Positions 46,322 through 56,741 of a stretch of DNA of 64,000 nucleotides are shown here, piece by piece. Position numbers and translations under genes: made by a program. The notes below the pieces were generated by a model that worked only from the letters and a program-made list of their open reading frames with translations, was not told the DNA's origin and did not search any database. Source of the DNA: Trichoplax adhaerens (lineage: Eukaryota > Placozoa > Uniplacotomia > Trichoplacea > Trichoplacidae); assembly GCF_000150275.1 (NCBI RefSeq), contig NW_002060966.1, forward strand, positions 405,922 to 469,921, read 5' to 3'. Numbering within the stretch: position 1 is the stretch's first letter; each line of letters begins with the position of its first letter.

Positions 46322-46327
46322 AATAAA
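46322..46327 (+). terminator. Candidate polyadenylation signal of GPCR 2
   Basis: AATAAA 41 bp after the GPCR 2 stop codon, followed by AT-rich DNA. No equally clear signal was seen behind GPCR 1. Confidence 0.45.
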
Positions 46328-47169
46328 ATCACAGCAGAAGCGATAATTACAGGATGAAATACATCAATACCTATTTTTAATTCATAGTAGCTTAAAGTGA
46401 GGAGCTGCTTTTTCCATGCTTCACTATTTTAAGCTATTTCAACTTTGCCACTTCTTTCACGAACTGCTATTTATCGGTATTGTTTAATTAATTTATGAAT
46501 TCCTCCAATTTTGTCTTAGTAGGTTATGTTAAAGAAAAGGCAATGTGATTATCACGATTATGTGAAATTAAAGCTAACAATATGAATCAGCAGTTGCAAT
46601 TTGCGGACATTAAATTGCGTAGAACGCTTGAAGTTAATTTATTTTGGACAGCTCATGTATAGTTCAATGTAAAAATGATCTCAACTCAATTCAAGCAACT
46701 AGACCAAGCCTTTCAAGAAAATACAGTCCTTTTTGCTTTCTTAATTGAAATCTCCATTTAAAGGCATTAATAAGTTAATGACTGCTAATGATGAACATGA
46801 GTCAGCTCATATCTAAAGTAAACTTGAAACTTGCTTATCATGTAATTCCTAATTTCGTAATTCCAATAAATAGGAATTATCTATAATAGCATAATAAGAA
46901 TATCCAAGTATTGTATGTAAATGAAAAACCTAATTCTTGCAATATAGATTGCTTAAGTTCTGATAGAATTTAAAAAAGTATTTGCTGCATAGTTTAGAAT
47001 AGCACAGTGATAGGTACCGTAAAATACTTTATTGGCAACAGTGAGAATCTAATGTATGCTACCCTGGGCTTGACCTGAGATACAAGCTCCAATTGGCATT
47101 TCTTAATGATACTTCTGGCACAAGTACAAATAACAGATACATTACAAAATCATATGCTATCACGACTAA

Positions 47170-47590
47170 AACTGAAAATAAATTATGTGTCGGCAATACG
47201 CCAGTAATATTTCGATACAGATGAGACAAGTGAATTAACTTATTCGATAATATTGCTATTTAGCAGCAAGGGCTTCGCTGAAAATAAGCTGTGTGTCCGT
47301 AATACTCAAACAATATCGTCGATACAAAATAAATATAAGCTACTTAAAGATAATTTACATATCAATCGGTATTGCTGTTTTGTGTCTCAGATTTAATTGA
47401 AATCAAACTATGAATCATTAATGAACGAACGATATTGTCTAGGCAAATGAGACAAGTAAATCAACCTACTTGGGTAATATTGCTATTGGCATCACGAATT
47501 GCATAGAAAATGCGTAAACTATGTGCTGATAATGCTGTAACTTAGATACAAATAAGACAATTGGTTGACATTTTCGGCAATATTTTAAGT
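47170..47590. repeat. Degenerate tandem repeat, ~110-bp unit
   Basis: Four diverged units start near 47170, 47280, 47400 and 47506. They share GAAAATAA…TATGTG(T/C)…AATAC/AATGC, a GATAC(A/AA)…GA(G)ACAAG block and GGTAATATTGCTATT variants. Non-coding; lies behind the GPCR 2 flank. Confidence 0.6.
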
Positions 47591-48059
47591 ATTAAGCATT
47601 TTACCTCTAGAAATGAAGTGGTAATAAACGGTGCAGTAATGCTTTAGTAAAATCGAGAAAAATATTCAAGTTAAGCAGCAAACATAACAAGGTTGGTATT
47701 GAAAAATTATCTCGTAGATCGTTAATTTCTGCAAGTTTTCAATTTAAATAGTATTTTATGCTAGAATGGCAAGCTTTTCAAATGATACGCTATGAAGAAT
47801 TTTACAACGACACATTTTATGAGCCTTCTTCAACCTGTTGAGGTACGAGTAATAGTATAGCTAGCAAGGATAGCTGGAAAAAGATTACTTACAACAATAT
47901 CTGCTCTTAGAAATTAGGAACTTAGAACAATACTCTAAAGAAAAAGCGAAACTGCTAAAATATGAAATTAACGTTGTGTATATCAGATTGTGAACAACAT
48001 CAATTAAACTTTCAGAACTTAATTTGCACCGGAGATTCTATGATTATACTTGTACACTA

Positions 48060-49110
48060 GCCTATCTAAACAGCTTTACTACAGGCAGTCAACTGCATAG
48101 CAGTTATCAAATTCATAGTTTTCGGATAAATTGTATTATGCGAAACTCGTATTCTGATATTAAAACGAATTGTATCCATATGAAGTTTGTGGTTGAGGCG
48201 ATATATTACATTAACATATTGATAAATTAAATTGTATTTCAAATTTAACATCTGGCATTCTGTAGACTTCCATTCGACTTAGTTTACCTATTTGCCAATA
48301 AAGAGCTATCATATCCTCCTATCTTTCGTGCATCTGTGATAATATTTATTAGGTTAAACAGGAACTATTAAGACTAAAGATATAGATTTGACAAACAAGA
48401 AGCTAAATATGATATTTGCACCGATGTTGCTATTGATGAAGATGAGCATTGAAAAAAATACTACAGTAATTGAGCGTTGTGCTGTGATATTTAAATGGAC
48501 AGATGACAACAAAATGTATACTATACTGCTTGTATAGATAACACAGCTGTTATGGAGTTTGTTACGATTATTTACGGTTAGGTACGATATTATGTAACGT
48601 AATTGTCCATTAACGGTCATGGCTTTAATTAATCCGAACACAAACTAGTCCAGTAGTATAGTACATATACGCATTGAATATGTATGGTAACAGTTTATAT
48701 AGACGCATTACTTAAGGCGTTACCATCATAGCTATCTTAATTATGGAAATATTCAGGATCGTCAGTAAATGACATTTAACGATACTAAATATTTGCCTAG
48801 ATAAAATACCGGCTTTCTTGTAAATAATTTATAATTTCTTACTTGGTAATCCCTGATCTTTAATATCTTAAGAGATCTCAATTTAAATGAAGTAATTTAA
48901 AGGGATTTTCATTGATTCTAGAGCACGGCAGGTTATACTGAATAACTTAGTTAAATAAGATGACCAGGAGAAAATAACCTTAGCAGTTAGAATCAGGAAG
49001 TGTAATTTGGACATAGTTAACCTAGACGATTACTTAGAGTTAATTGATATTGGGCAGCGAAAACTAACTACAATATAAAAATTTGTTTCTTAGCTCAATT
49101 AAATAGACTA
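48060..49110 (+). pseudogene. Possible remnant of a third GPCR unit (receptor lost)
   Basis: The left part (about 48066-48160) resembles 38750-38850 upstream of GPCR 1 (AAACAGCTT(T/C)ACTAC…AGTCAA(C/T)TGCATA). The right part (about 48960-49100) resembles the GPCR 1 3' flank at 41535-41690 (GTGTAATTTGG…TTACTTAGAGTTAAT / GCGTAATTTGG…TTACAGTTAAT). The 0.8 kb between shows no receptor sequence, so the receptor would have been deleted. This is inferred from flank order only. Confidence 0.4.
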
Positions 49111-49380
49111 TACTACAAATTTAAAGAAAATATTACACTTTATCGGTATTTATTTAATTCAAAGCCCAATCATAATATTTGAAACAGTACAATTAGCAAA
49201 TTTGTTTGAAAGGTCGAAAAAAATCAACTTTCATCTAAAAATAACCGGAAATCCATATACGGTTGTTATACTTCTCTTACTCTCTGAGACATAGACTCCT
49301 TACAAACCCCAGCTTTTACTCCAGCAACACAATACGCAAATCTTAGAACTTTAAAATCGCCTTTTATTCACGTAGCCTTT

Positions 49381-49980
49381 GTAATGAAATGAAATGTGTA
49401 GGAATCAAGCTACAAAACTTTTAACTAACTTCTGATCCTACTTTCTTTGCACTCTGGTCGACTTAATAACACTTTGACACCTAATAAAATTGGGTAAACA
49501 ACGGATCAACAATTTATTAAGAAAATGAGTGATAGACTAATCAAACAACCTTCCAAATGCTTAATTCTAGGTATTATCAATAACGAAATAAAAAAGCGAC
49601 AGAACTGATACTGTCAGCAACCAAACAACCTAACAAATAGAAGAACGCTTTAACTTATATCAGTTCGACCCAGAAGGTCTTTAAAATTTAACTAGTTCTT
49701 CAAATAATCATCTTTTACTCTCTACCTTAAATTTTCTGATTGCACTATTATTTATAGGCTTCACAGAGCCCCTGGTGGAATTTAAAACTAAACATTTACT
49801 AATCAATCATTCTGACGATCCATTTTAGATAACTACTTTGCACCGCTTAAGAAAACAAAAATTATTGAGACACAGTCTGCTCTACGATTCCTTACAAAAC
49901 ACTATAAAACCAAACAAACTATCTATGAAATACTCTAAAATTCATCAAGCTTCACTTTCAACATAATTTGTAATCATTAT
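49381..49980 (+). repeat. Dispersed ~600-bp repeat, copy 2
   Basis: Same orientation and length as 9713-10310, with the same block order. It is followed by a purely AT-rich tract to about 50090. The two copies lie 39.7 kb apart beside unrelated genes, which argues for transposition rather than segmental duplication. Confidence 0.75.
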
Positions 49981-50534
49981 TTCGGACTTTACTTAATAAT
50001 TCCAATTAGCAGATTACAATATTACAATTATAACTATAATTACAATTTCAATTAGTATTATTATTACTAGAATCATATTATAGTAAATTTTGTCAATCAA
50101 TTCGGCTTACTATTGACAAACATGTAACTTATATCATATCTATCTTGTCCAATACTTGTAACTGATTTAATAACTGGTCTATGATTTACAGGCGCTAAAC
50201 AAGTAATCATCTAATTTGATGGCATAGAGGTTGTTATAGGACCAATACTACTGCCCGTTACAATTCTAAATTTGTAACGGAAAAATTTCATTTTAAACCT
50301 AGAATCTAAATACTACCCATATTACAATTCCAAATAATGGCGATCATCCATCGCCAGGAGGAACAGCAATGTATTTATATAGGAAAGAATGTATAATGTC
50401 ATAGATAAGACCATTCTCAATAAATATCAAAGGATGTTATCTCTAGCGGAAATAAGATATGCGTTACTTATCAAAAAATCGCTAAGCGACAGCTACTGTA
50501 TATATTGTCAGATATTGCTAAATTTAGTTTCTTT
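49981..50534. other. 3' flank of the P450 gene
   Basis: AT-rich, no exon. The plus-strand 143-codon frame at 50389-50820 overlaps the P450 and is its antisense shadow. Confidence 0.5.
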
Positions 50535-52013
50535 TTATCTTCTTTTACAACCTAGATTTATGCCATTAGCTGGAGACATAGTTATGCCACACCTTAATGG
50601 TAAGGGAACATCTGTTTCTTCAGTAGTAATTAATTCTACACTTCGTAAAATTTTCACAAGGGCCAATTTAACCTCTAGCAGAGCCAATCTCTTTCCGATA
50701 CAATTTCGTGGCCCGTTGCCAAATGGAAGAAATGCGCAAGCTGCGTGCTTGGATTTCTCCTCCGGCGTAAAGCGTTCAGGCATAAACTGCTCTGGATTAG
50801 GCCATAATTTAGGATTATGATGAATAGCATAGATAGGAATAGCAATCATAGCCTCTTTTGAGATCTGATGACCATCAATTGTAATATCATTTTTGCATTT
50901 TCGAGTAACTCTAAATGCGGGTGGATAGATTCTTAATGTTTCCAATATAACCATTTCTAGATAGGGTAAGTCCGATACACAATCATAATCTAAAGGATCA
51001 GTATCGTTAAGTTTTGTTTTAATTTCATGATATAATCGACGCTGTATTTCAGGGTTTGTTGCCAATAAGTAGGTGGCAAACGCTAATGTATTTGCTGTCG
51101 TTTCGTAACCTCCCACGAGAAAGACCAAAGCCTGAGCGATAATTTCTTTGTCGTCTAATTTATCGTTATCACCAGCTTCGATCATCTGTTGTAACATATC
51201 TCTACGGCATGAAACGCCTTCAGACATATTTTTCCTCCTTTCCTTAATTACATTTCTGCAAGTATCCGCTAAATAATTTAGCGAGTTCATAAACTGCCCA
51301 CCAAATAGTGGCTCTAAAATACGAAATAACGGTGTTGCAAATAATAGCAGTATATGCAGTAAACCAGGTGAATTACTCGTTAGCTGACTAGCAGCACCAG
51401 TTAATCTCTTTTCTTGTTCTTTCGATTCAAATTCTATTCCAAAGGCAGAAGCAAGAATAACCTTCATTGTAAATTTGCCACAAATCCTCCATAACTCAAT
51501 AGAACGGCCTTCTTTTTCTGCGTTTAATAACATTACAACAATTTCATTACTAGCCTTGTCAACACAGGGGAAAGTGAGCTTCAACTTTGATGTGCTAAAT
51601 GTAGGTATTAAAATATTCCTTACACGCTTCCAGTCGGTATCTCTCAATTCTACTAACGTTTTATTAAACGGTTCTAAATTATTAGCGATACCGAAACGGT
51701 TAGTGAAATTGGAGAAGTCCTTGATTAAGACTGATTTCAATACTTCTGGGTCGCCAATCCAGATGGTAGGGACGGAAAAAAATAAAGTGCCATACACATG
51801 ACCGTATTTTTCTTGTCTTTCTACTTGGACTAAGTGCTGCGAAGCCGATTTACCATCCAACAAGTTGCCAAAAAGGGGTTTAGGACGGGGACCACTTAAT
51901 CCCAATTTTCTCAAATGACGATAAGGTTTAAGGTAGTACTTGTAAAAACACCAGGCCAGAATTGTACCTGATATTAATAAGATTTGCGATATTGATAACT
52001 GCAACCCAATCAT
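50535..52013 (-). CDS. Cytochrome P450, microsomal type, intronless (492 aa)
   Basis: Single-exon haem-thiolate monooxygenase. I chose the ATG at 52013; the frame opens two codons earlier only at GTG. An N-terminal hydrophobic helix followed by a Pro-rich hinge (G-P-R-P-K-P) is the usual ER anchor. Motifs in order: I-helix V-G-G-Y-E-T-T near residue 305, K-helix E-T-L-R, P-E-R-F, and the haem loop F-G-N-G-P-R-N-C-I-G with Cys438 as the iron ligand. The overall pattern recalls the CYP3 clan (CYP3/5-like), inserting one O2 oxygen into lipophilic substrates with P450 reductase. Length is normal and all key residues are present. Lack of introns beside intron-rich genes could mean an old retrocopy or lineage-wide intron loss. 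Confidence 0.92.
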   Translation of the reverse strand: MIGLQLSISQILLISGTILAWCFYKYYLKPYRHLRKLGLSGPRPKPLFGNLLDGKSASQHLVQVERQEKYGHVYGTLFFSVPTIWIGDPEVLKSVLIKDFSNFTNRFGIANNLEPFNKTLVELRDTDWKRVRNILIPTFSTSKLKLTFPCVDKASNEIVVMLLNAEKEGRSIELWRICGKFTMKVILASAFGIEFESKEQEKRLTGAASQLTSNSPGLLHILLLFATPLFRILEPLFGGQFMNSLNYLADTCRNVIKERRKNMSEGVSCRRDMLQQMIEAGDNDKLDDKEIIAQALVFLVGGYETTANTLAFATYLLATNPEIQRRLYHEIKTKLNDTDPLDYDCVSDLPYLEMVILETLRIYPPAFRVTRKCKNDITIDGHQISKEAMIAIPIYAIHHNPKLWPNPEQFMPERFTPEEKSKHAACAFLPFGNGPRNCIGKRLALLEVKLALVKILRSVELITTEETDVPLPLRCGITMSPANGINLGCKRR

Positions 52014-53689
52014 GTTCACAGTTTTCCTGTACTGTATACTGAATTTCTAGTTAAAAAAAGTCATAAAATACTCCAGGAAGATATTAACACGTTATTACTT
52101 TTTCTCTGATGAAAGTAAATGTTACAGGATGCTATATAATATGAAGTTAATGCTTAAAGGCGATAATAATTCTTCAATCTTCTAGTCTATGCAGGTTTTA
52201 AGATTGATAAATTGATTTCAATTCTGGGAGATTTTGTAAACTTTATAAAGGCATTAATTTAATACAGGTATAAAAGCTTTAGTGTTTTTTTACGTCGATG
52301 AGTAAATATTCTAGGGGGTAGAATCTAGTTTTAGATTAAAACTTGAAGATGATCGACGAATTTTCCTTTGGCTAATTCAGCCAGATTTTCAGGCTTGATA
52401 AAACGATTTTAGTCTGAGAAAAGTTGTAAATATTTAAGGTAAGAATGGCGGAGAACGTGTATGATAGGGAATCTATTTTCCAATAGTGAATTTTATAGGC
52501 TTGTGCCGTTCCAATTACCAAGGCAGGAATTTAGCAAAGCTAATAGCTTACTTTAGAAGACTAAATAACGATTTTCTATGTAACGATTTACGTTTTTCAA
52601 CATTAACTAAGCAATAAGCCAATGCACAGGATCAACTTTATCTCGCTACCAAGATTGCTAGTGCATACAGTTAAATGTACTGTATATCAGTTCTTTTACG
52701 CTGCTAAAAAGAGATCCAGAAGTGGACTGGAATAAAGAAACCTGTAGATAATATAACTGTACTATTGGAAGAATACAATTTGATCTACTTTAATACTGTG
52801 TCAATAATGGACTTAGCCTATATACTGGAATAACTACGATACTTCTTGCTCGTTTATTCGCGATTTGATAGCACATTTCTGCAGATTTTAGCTTATACGA
52901 GTATGGCTATGTGCTCGGCTGATAGAATATCCTTTACAGTCTTTTAGCTTATTCCATCTGTCCGAAGGAAAGGTAATTTTATGCAAAAGATGGTTGCTTT
53001 CTAAGTTCCTCGTATCAAAATATAGTGTAAATCATATATAGCACATTGCCATGTATGGGCCCTGTTGATGCTTCTATTTGTATACAAATACTGCAATGTC
53101 AATAAATTAAATCATTCGACATCGTATAACCTTACCTCCAACTAATATCTTGCATTTTACTATCAAAGGCCTGACTAATATAGCGATATCCTCCACTTAG
53201 TATCAATAGAAACTAGACGTTTAAACTTACCAGTATAGGTCAAAGATGTCGCTATTGGCTCTTACTTGGTATCAATTGCTGAAATTAAATAGGGTTCGAA
53301 TTTCCCCCATTTAATGAATGATCCTACGATTGACGAGTATACGCGTATGTCTGCATGTTGATAGCTCTATGGCTACAAATTACTGCTATTCTATCTGTGA
53401 TGGAGGGTTAATGATTTTACAGAGGCAGATCTATAACCAATTAGAAATTGATAACAAGGCATTGCGTAAGAAAATAGATTCTTTATCATAGACTACAACT
53501 GTGAGATAGTTACGCTAGAAAAGGGTGTAAACTGTTGTGAAATAATGTAAGAATAATGAATACTGTGACTAGTTTCGCTTATCCTCAATCTCTCCATAAA
53601 TCTATAATCATCATATACCCAAGAAATTGACAACGCCTCATCATCACCACAAAGTCCAGCAATACAGGCTATGGTTTATAATAAGATGT
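52014..53689. other. Intergenic between P450 and gene B
   Basis: 5' side of the P450 gene and AT-rich DNA without a recognised exon or clear repeat. Confidence 0.45.
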
Positions 53690-54580
53690 AAAGCTACTGC
53701 AAGATTTCATCTACTATCTTGCAGACTGCAGAAGTAGAAATTAATTTCTATTTAATGAATTAAATCAATGGACAATATGGATGAATAAGTATCCTTGTTT
53801 ACCGCAGTTGCAAGCTAGCTAGCTTTCATGTTGATCATGTCATAAGTAGTAGCAGTTGCTCGATGCCGAAAGTAAAGTAAATAAAATAAAGGATAGGATG
53901 TAAAATTACTGCTGTGAATGTAGAAGAAACTCTGTCTGTTGATAGTAAAAAAAATAACAGCAACGATGAATACGTAAGCTTAATAACTCTAGCTTGAAGT
54001 TAACTAGCAGTCATTCAAAGGTTAACTTGATCGGTAAATTTAGGTTATAAAATTAATGATAGGAAGTAGAGCTACTAGAGATTGCCGCCGCAGATCCTGT
54101 AGACTAAAGAAAATAAACTCATTTCTATGTAATAATTGAGCTAAATAGCTACATTCATTCTTGTTCGTTTTAATATGTACAGCATATAAATATGTAACAG
54201 TTTCTTGCTATGAACGTTTATAATGCTAAACTATGTCATAGAGTTTGCCCATCATAGGGCTTGGACTGCTAGATATGTCTAGTAGTCCATGCATAAGGTA
54301 ACTGGATCAGTCAATGAGGGTTATAAAAATAATGATAGGAAACAGAACTAATAGATACTGCCATTAGAGATCACGCAAACTAAAGAAGATAAGTCTGTTT
54401 CTATAAAATAATTATTGAACTGAGTGAAGATATACATTCGTTCTTATTTGTTTAATACGAATATGTAACCTATTTATAGGATATCACGGTCTCCCTACAT
54501 CAACCTATATAATGTTACTATTGAGTAGCATTTACCTATCAGAAGCTAACTTGATCAGTTAATGCGTAATCTAGTCAACA
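53690..54580. repeat. Tandem array upstream of gene B exon 1
   Basis: Units of about 200-285 bp. The clearest, at 54044 and 54327, share AATGATAGGAA(G/A), AGA(G/A)CTA, TGCC(G/A), GAGATCA-like and GACTAAAGAA(A/G)AT blocks. More diverged units lie near 53690 and 53890. The same family fills the 3' part of intron 1 at 55370-56345. Confidence 0.75.
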
Positions 54581-54607
54581 GTAACTTTAACTCGGTACCT
54601 TCCAGTA

Positions 54608-54633
54608 TATATCTATATATATATATAGATATA
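54608..54633. repeat. 26-bp AT palindrome upstream of gene B
   Basis: Perfect palindrome centred on alternating TA, closed by C and G at 54613 and 54628, 176 bp upstream of the gene B ATG. Gene A has a palindrome at a similar place (14781-14817), but the sequences differ. Confidence 0.8.
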
Positions 54634-54809
54634 CATGCGCACACCCATTACACTTACGCCATCGACTTTATTAGCTGGGAATAAACCTGCCAGCGATGCT
54701 TTTGTTTAATCGAGAGAAATAGTCTAGTTATTCATTATTAGCAGCCATGTTATTATTGAGTAATCATTTTATAGATTATTAGTTTTCAGTTTTGGATCAC
54801 TTATCTAGG

Positions 54810-56741
54810 ATGGGAATTTTTTCAAATTATACCTTTGCCTTGCAACTGAGTTATAGCCTTCCTTTCAAGAAGAAACAAGAAATACGTCGATTAATTACCA
54901 ATCATGATGGCACCATCTCCTATATCATCAATCGAAAAGTAAGAATGTGATTATCACCCGGAAGTGAAAGAAAGTGCTGTATGGAAGATCTTTTAATTTA
55001 GAGCCAAAATGAGCATACAATCACTGATTTATTTGTAACTCTAATTTTAAGAATTAGAAAGATATCATTTTCGATCAGATCGTTTATAATTTAGATTCTG
55101 TATTAACTGTTGTCCGTAGAATGCTAGCGACTCAAGAATAGTTTTATGTTTACGTTATCAACTTTAACTGCAAACGAATACAGAACATGTGCGAGGGATT
55201 TGAATAGTTCCTTAAATCTGTATTTGCTTTATGAATCCATTATATAATCATCGTGTGCTCTACGAATCGGTAATGGCTATATATTATCAGTATTAGGTCC
55301 ATCAATAGGGGTATACACCCTGTATAAGTGTTGATAATTTGTAAAGCTGTTTCGTGAGACATTGTGAACTATCACGCAGAATGTAGAAATAGAAATTAAT
55401 TCCTGTTTAACGAAACAAATGAACAACATGCATAAATAAGTTCCCCTTTTACTCTATTAGTAAGCTAACTAGCTCCAAGTTGATTATTTCATAAGTAGTA
55501 TTAGTTACTCAAAATAGATACTCGAATTGTTCGATTAGTCAAGAAAATGAAGGATCAGATATAAAATTATTGCGTGATACTATTAATTATTTATCACTTA
55601 GAATGTAGAAGATACTTAGTATATTCACAGTAAGATATCCTTGTATTAACAACATGGATGAATGCTTTTGTTTGGATACTCTAACTGGATGTTAACTAGC
55701 AATCATTCGACGTAAACGTATATAATGTTAATAAGCTACTGATTTTGCCCATGATGGGGTAATTTGATCAATCCATCAATGTAGGCTATAATATTATTGA
55801 TAGGAGTAGAAATACTGCATACTCTCACCAGAGATCAAGCAGACTAAAGAACGTAAACTCATTAATATGAAATAATTGAACTACGTGGATAAGTACGTTC
55901 ATTCATTTCGTGTAATAAGTAATCTCCTGTAGGATAAAACGATCCCCGATAATAACATATACAATTTTAATATAAAATGGCATTTGCTAATTATGGAACA
56001 ACTTGATCAGTCACTGTAGCCTAATAAATTAATGATAGGAAGCAGAACTACTGCATACTGCCACTAGAGATCATGCTGACTAAAGAAGATGAATACATTT
56101 CTGTGAAAGAATTAAATTAGATAGAGAAATAAATTCATTCTTTTTCGTTTATTATGTAACCTCCTATATAATAGTTTATAATGTTAGTATCAACTGGTAA
56201 CTGCATTTGGCGGTCATAGGATAACTTGATGAGCCAAAGTAGGCTATAAAATTAATAATAGATGAATAAAACTATCGTATACTGCCAGCAGAGATCAAGC
56301 AGGTTACAAAAGATAAACTCATTTCTACAAAATAATTAAACAGCACGGACAAATGCATTCGTTCTTATTTTCTCATTATATCTTGGCTACTTTAATTTCC
56401 ATCCTTTTGCACAGGCTCTATGTTTTATCTATATTCGGATGTCAACACAGAATTTCACTTATTAAATTACTTGTAGACGTAAAATCATGCTACTTATCCG
56501 TGAATCCTTCAAACTCTGATCGTATCGATTTATCCTCTTTAGACTCACTTTCTTGTGGTCGATCAGAATGAAGACTACCTCGATAGTTATAAAGGTAGAA
56601 CAGCTGATAAACTGGCTATCCCCGTAGTATCAGTGGATNTTATACACGCTTGTAACGAGAAGCAAGCATTTCTCAATCATCAAGAATTTCTTGTATCCGT
56701 TAAATTGTCACCTGAATTATTCGCTCAAGGCAAAGTGGTGG
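54810..56741 (+). CDS. PARP4: PARP4-like B exons 1-2: BRCT domain
   Basis: Exon 1 starts M-G-I-F-S-N and ends I-N-R-K. Exon 2 starts T-H-F-L-V-V-D, which is closer to the vertebrate BRCT pattern (C-T-H-I-I-L-D) than gene A is, then D-S-Y-K-G-R-T-A-D-K-L-A-I-P as in gene A. The N at 56639 makes one residue (after V-D) unknown. Junction phase 0. Confidence 0.88.

Noticed and set aside
47170-47590. CRISPR-like array
   Set aside because: The repeats are long, diverged and directly tandem, without unique spacers of constant length, and the DNA is eukaryotic.
48354-48641. 95-codon minus-strand frame as a new membrane protein
   Set aside because: Hydrophobic only because of AT-rich codons; lies in the putative deleted GPCR unit and has no counterpart at the intact units.
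50389-50820. 143-codon plus-strand frame
   Set aside because: Antisense shadow of the P450 coding sequence; the minus strand carries all haem and I-helix motifs.
53280-53310. GGTTCGAATT, a tRNA T-loop-like motif
   Set aside because: The flanking bases do not form a T stem and no D arm or acceptor stem could be drawn; no tRNA gene was supported anywhere in the window.
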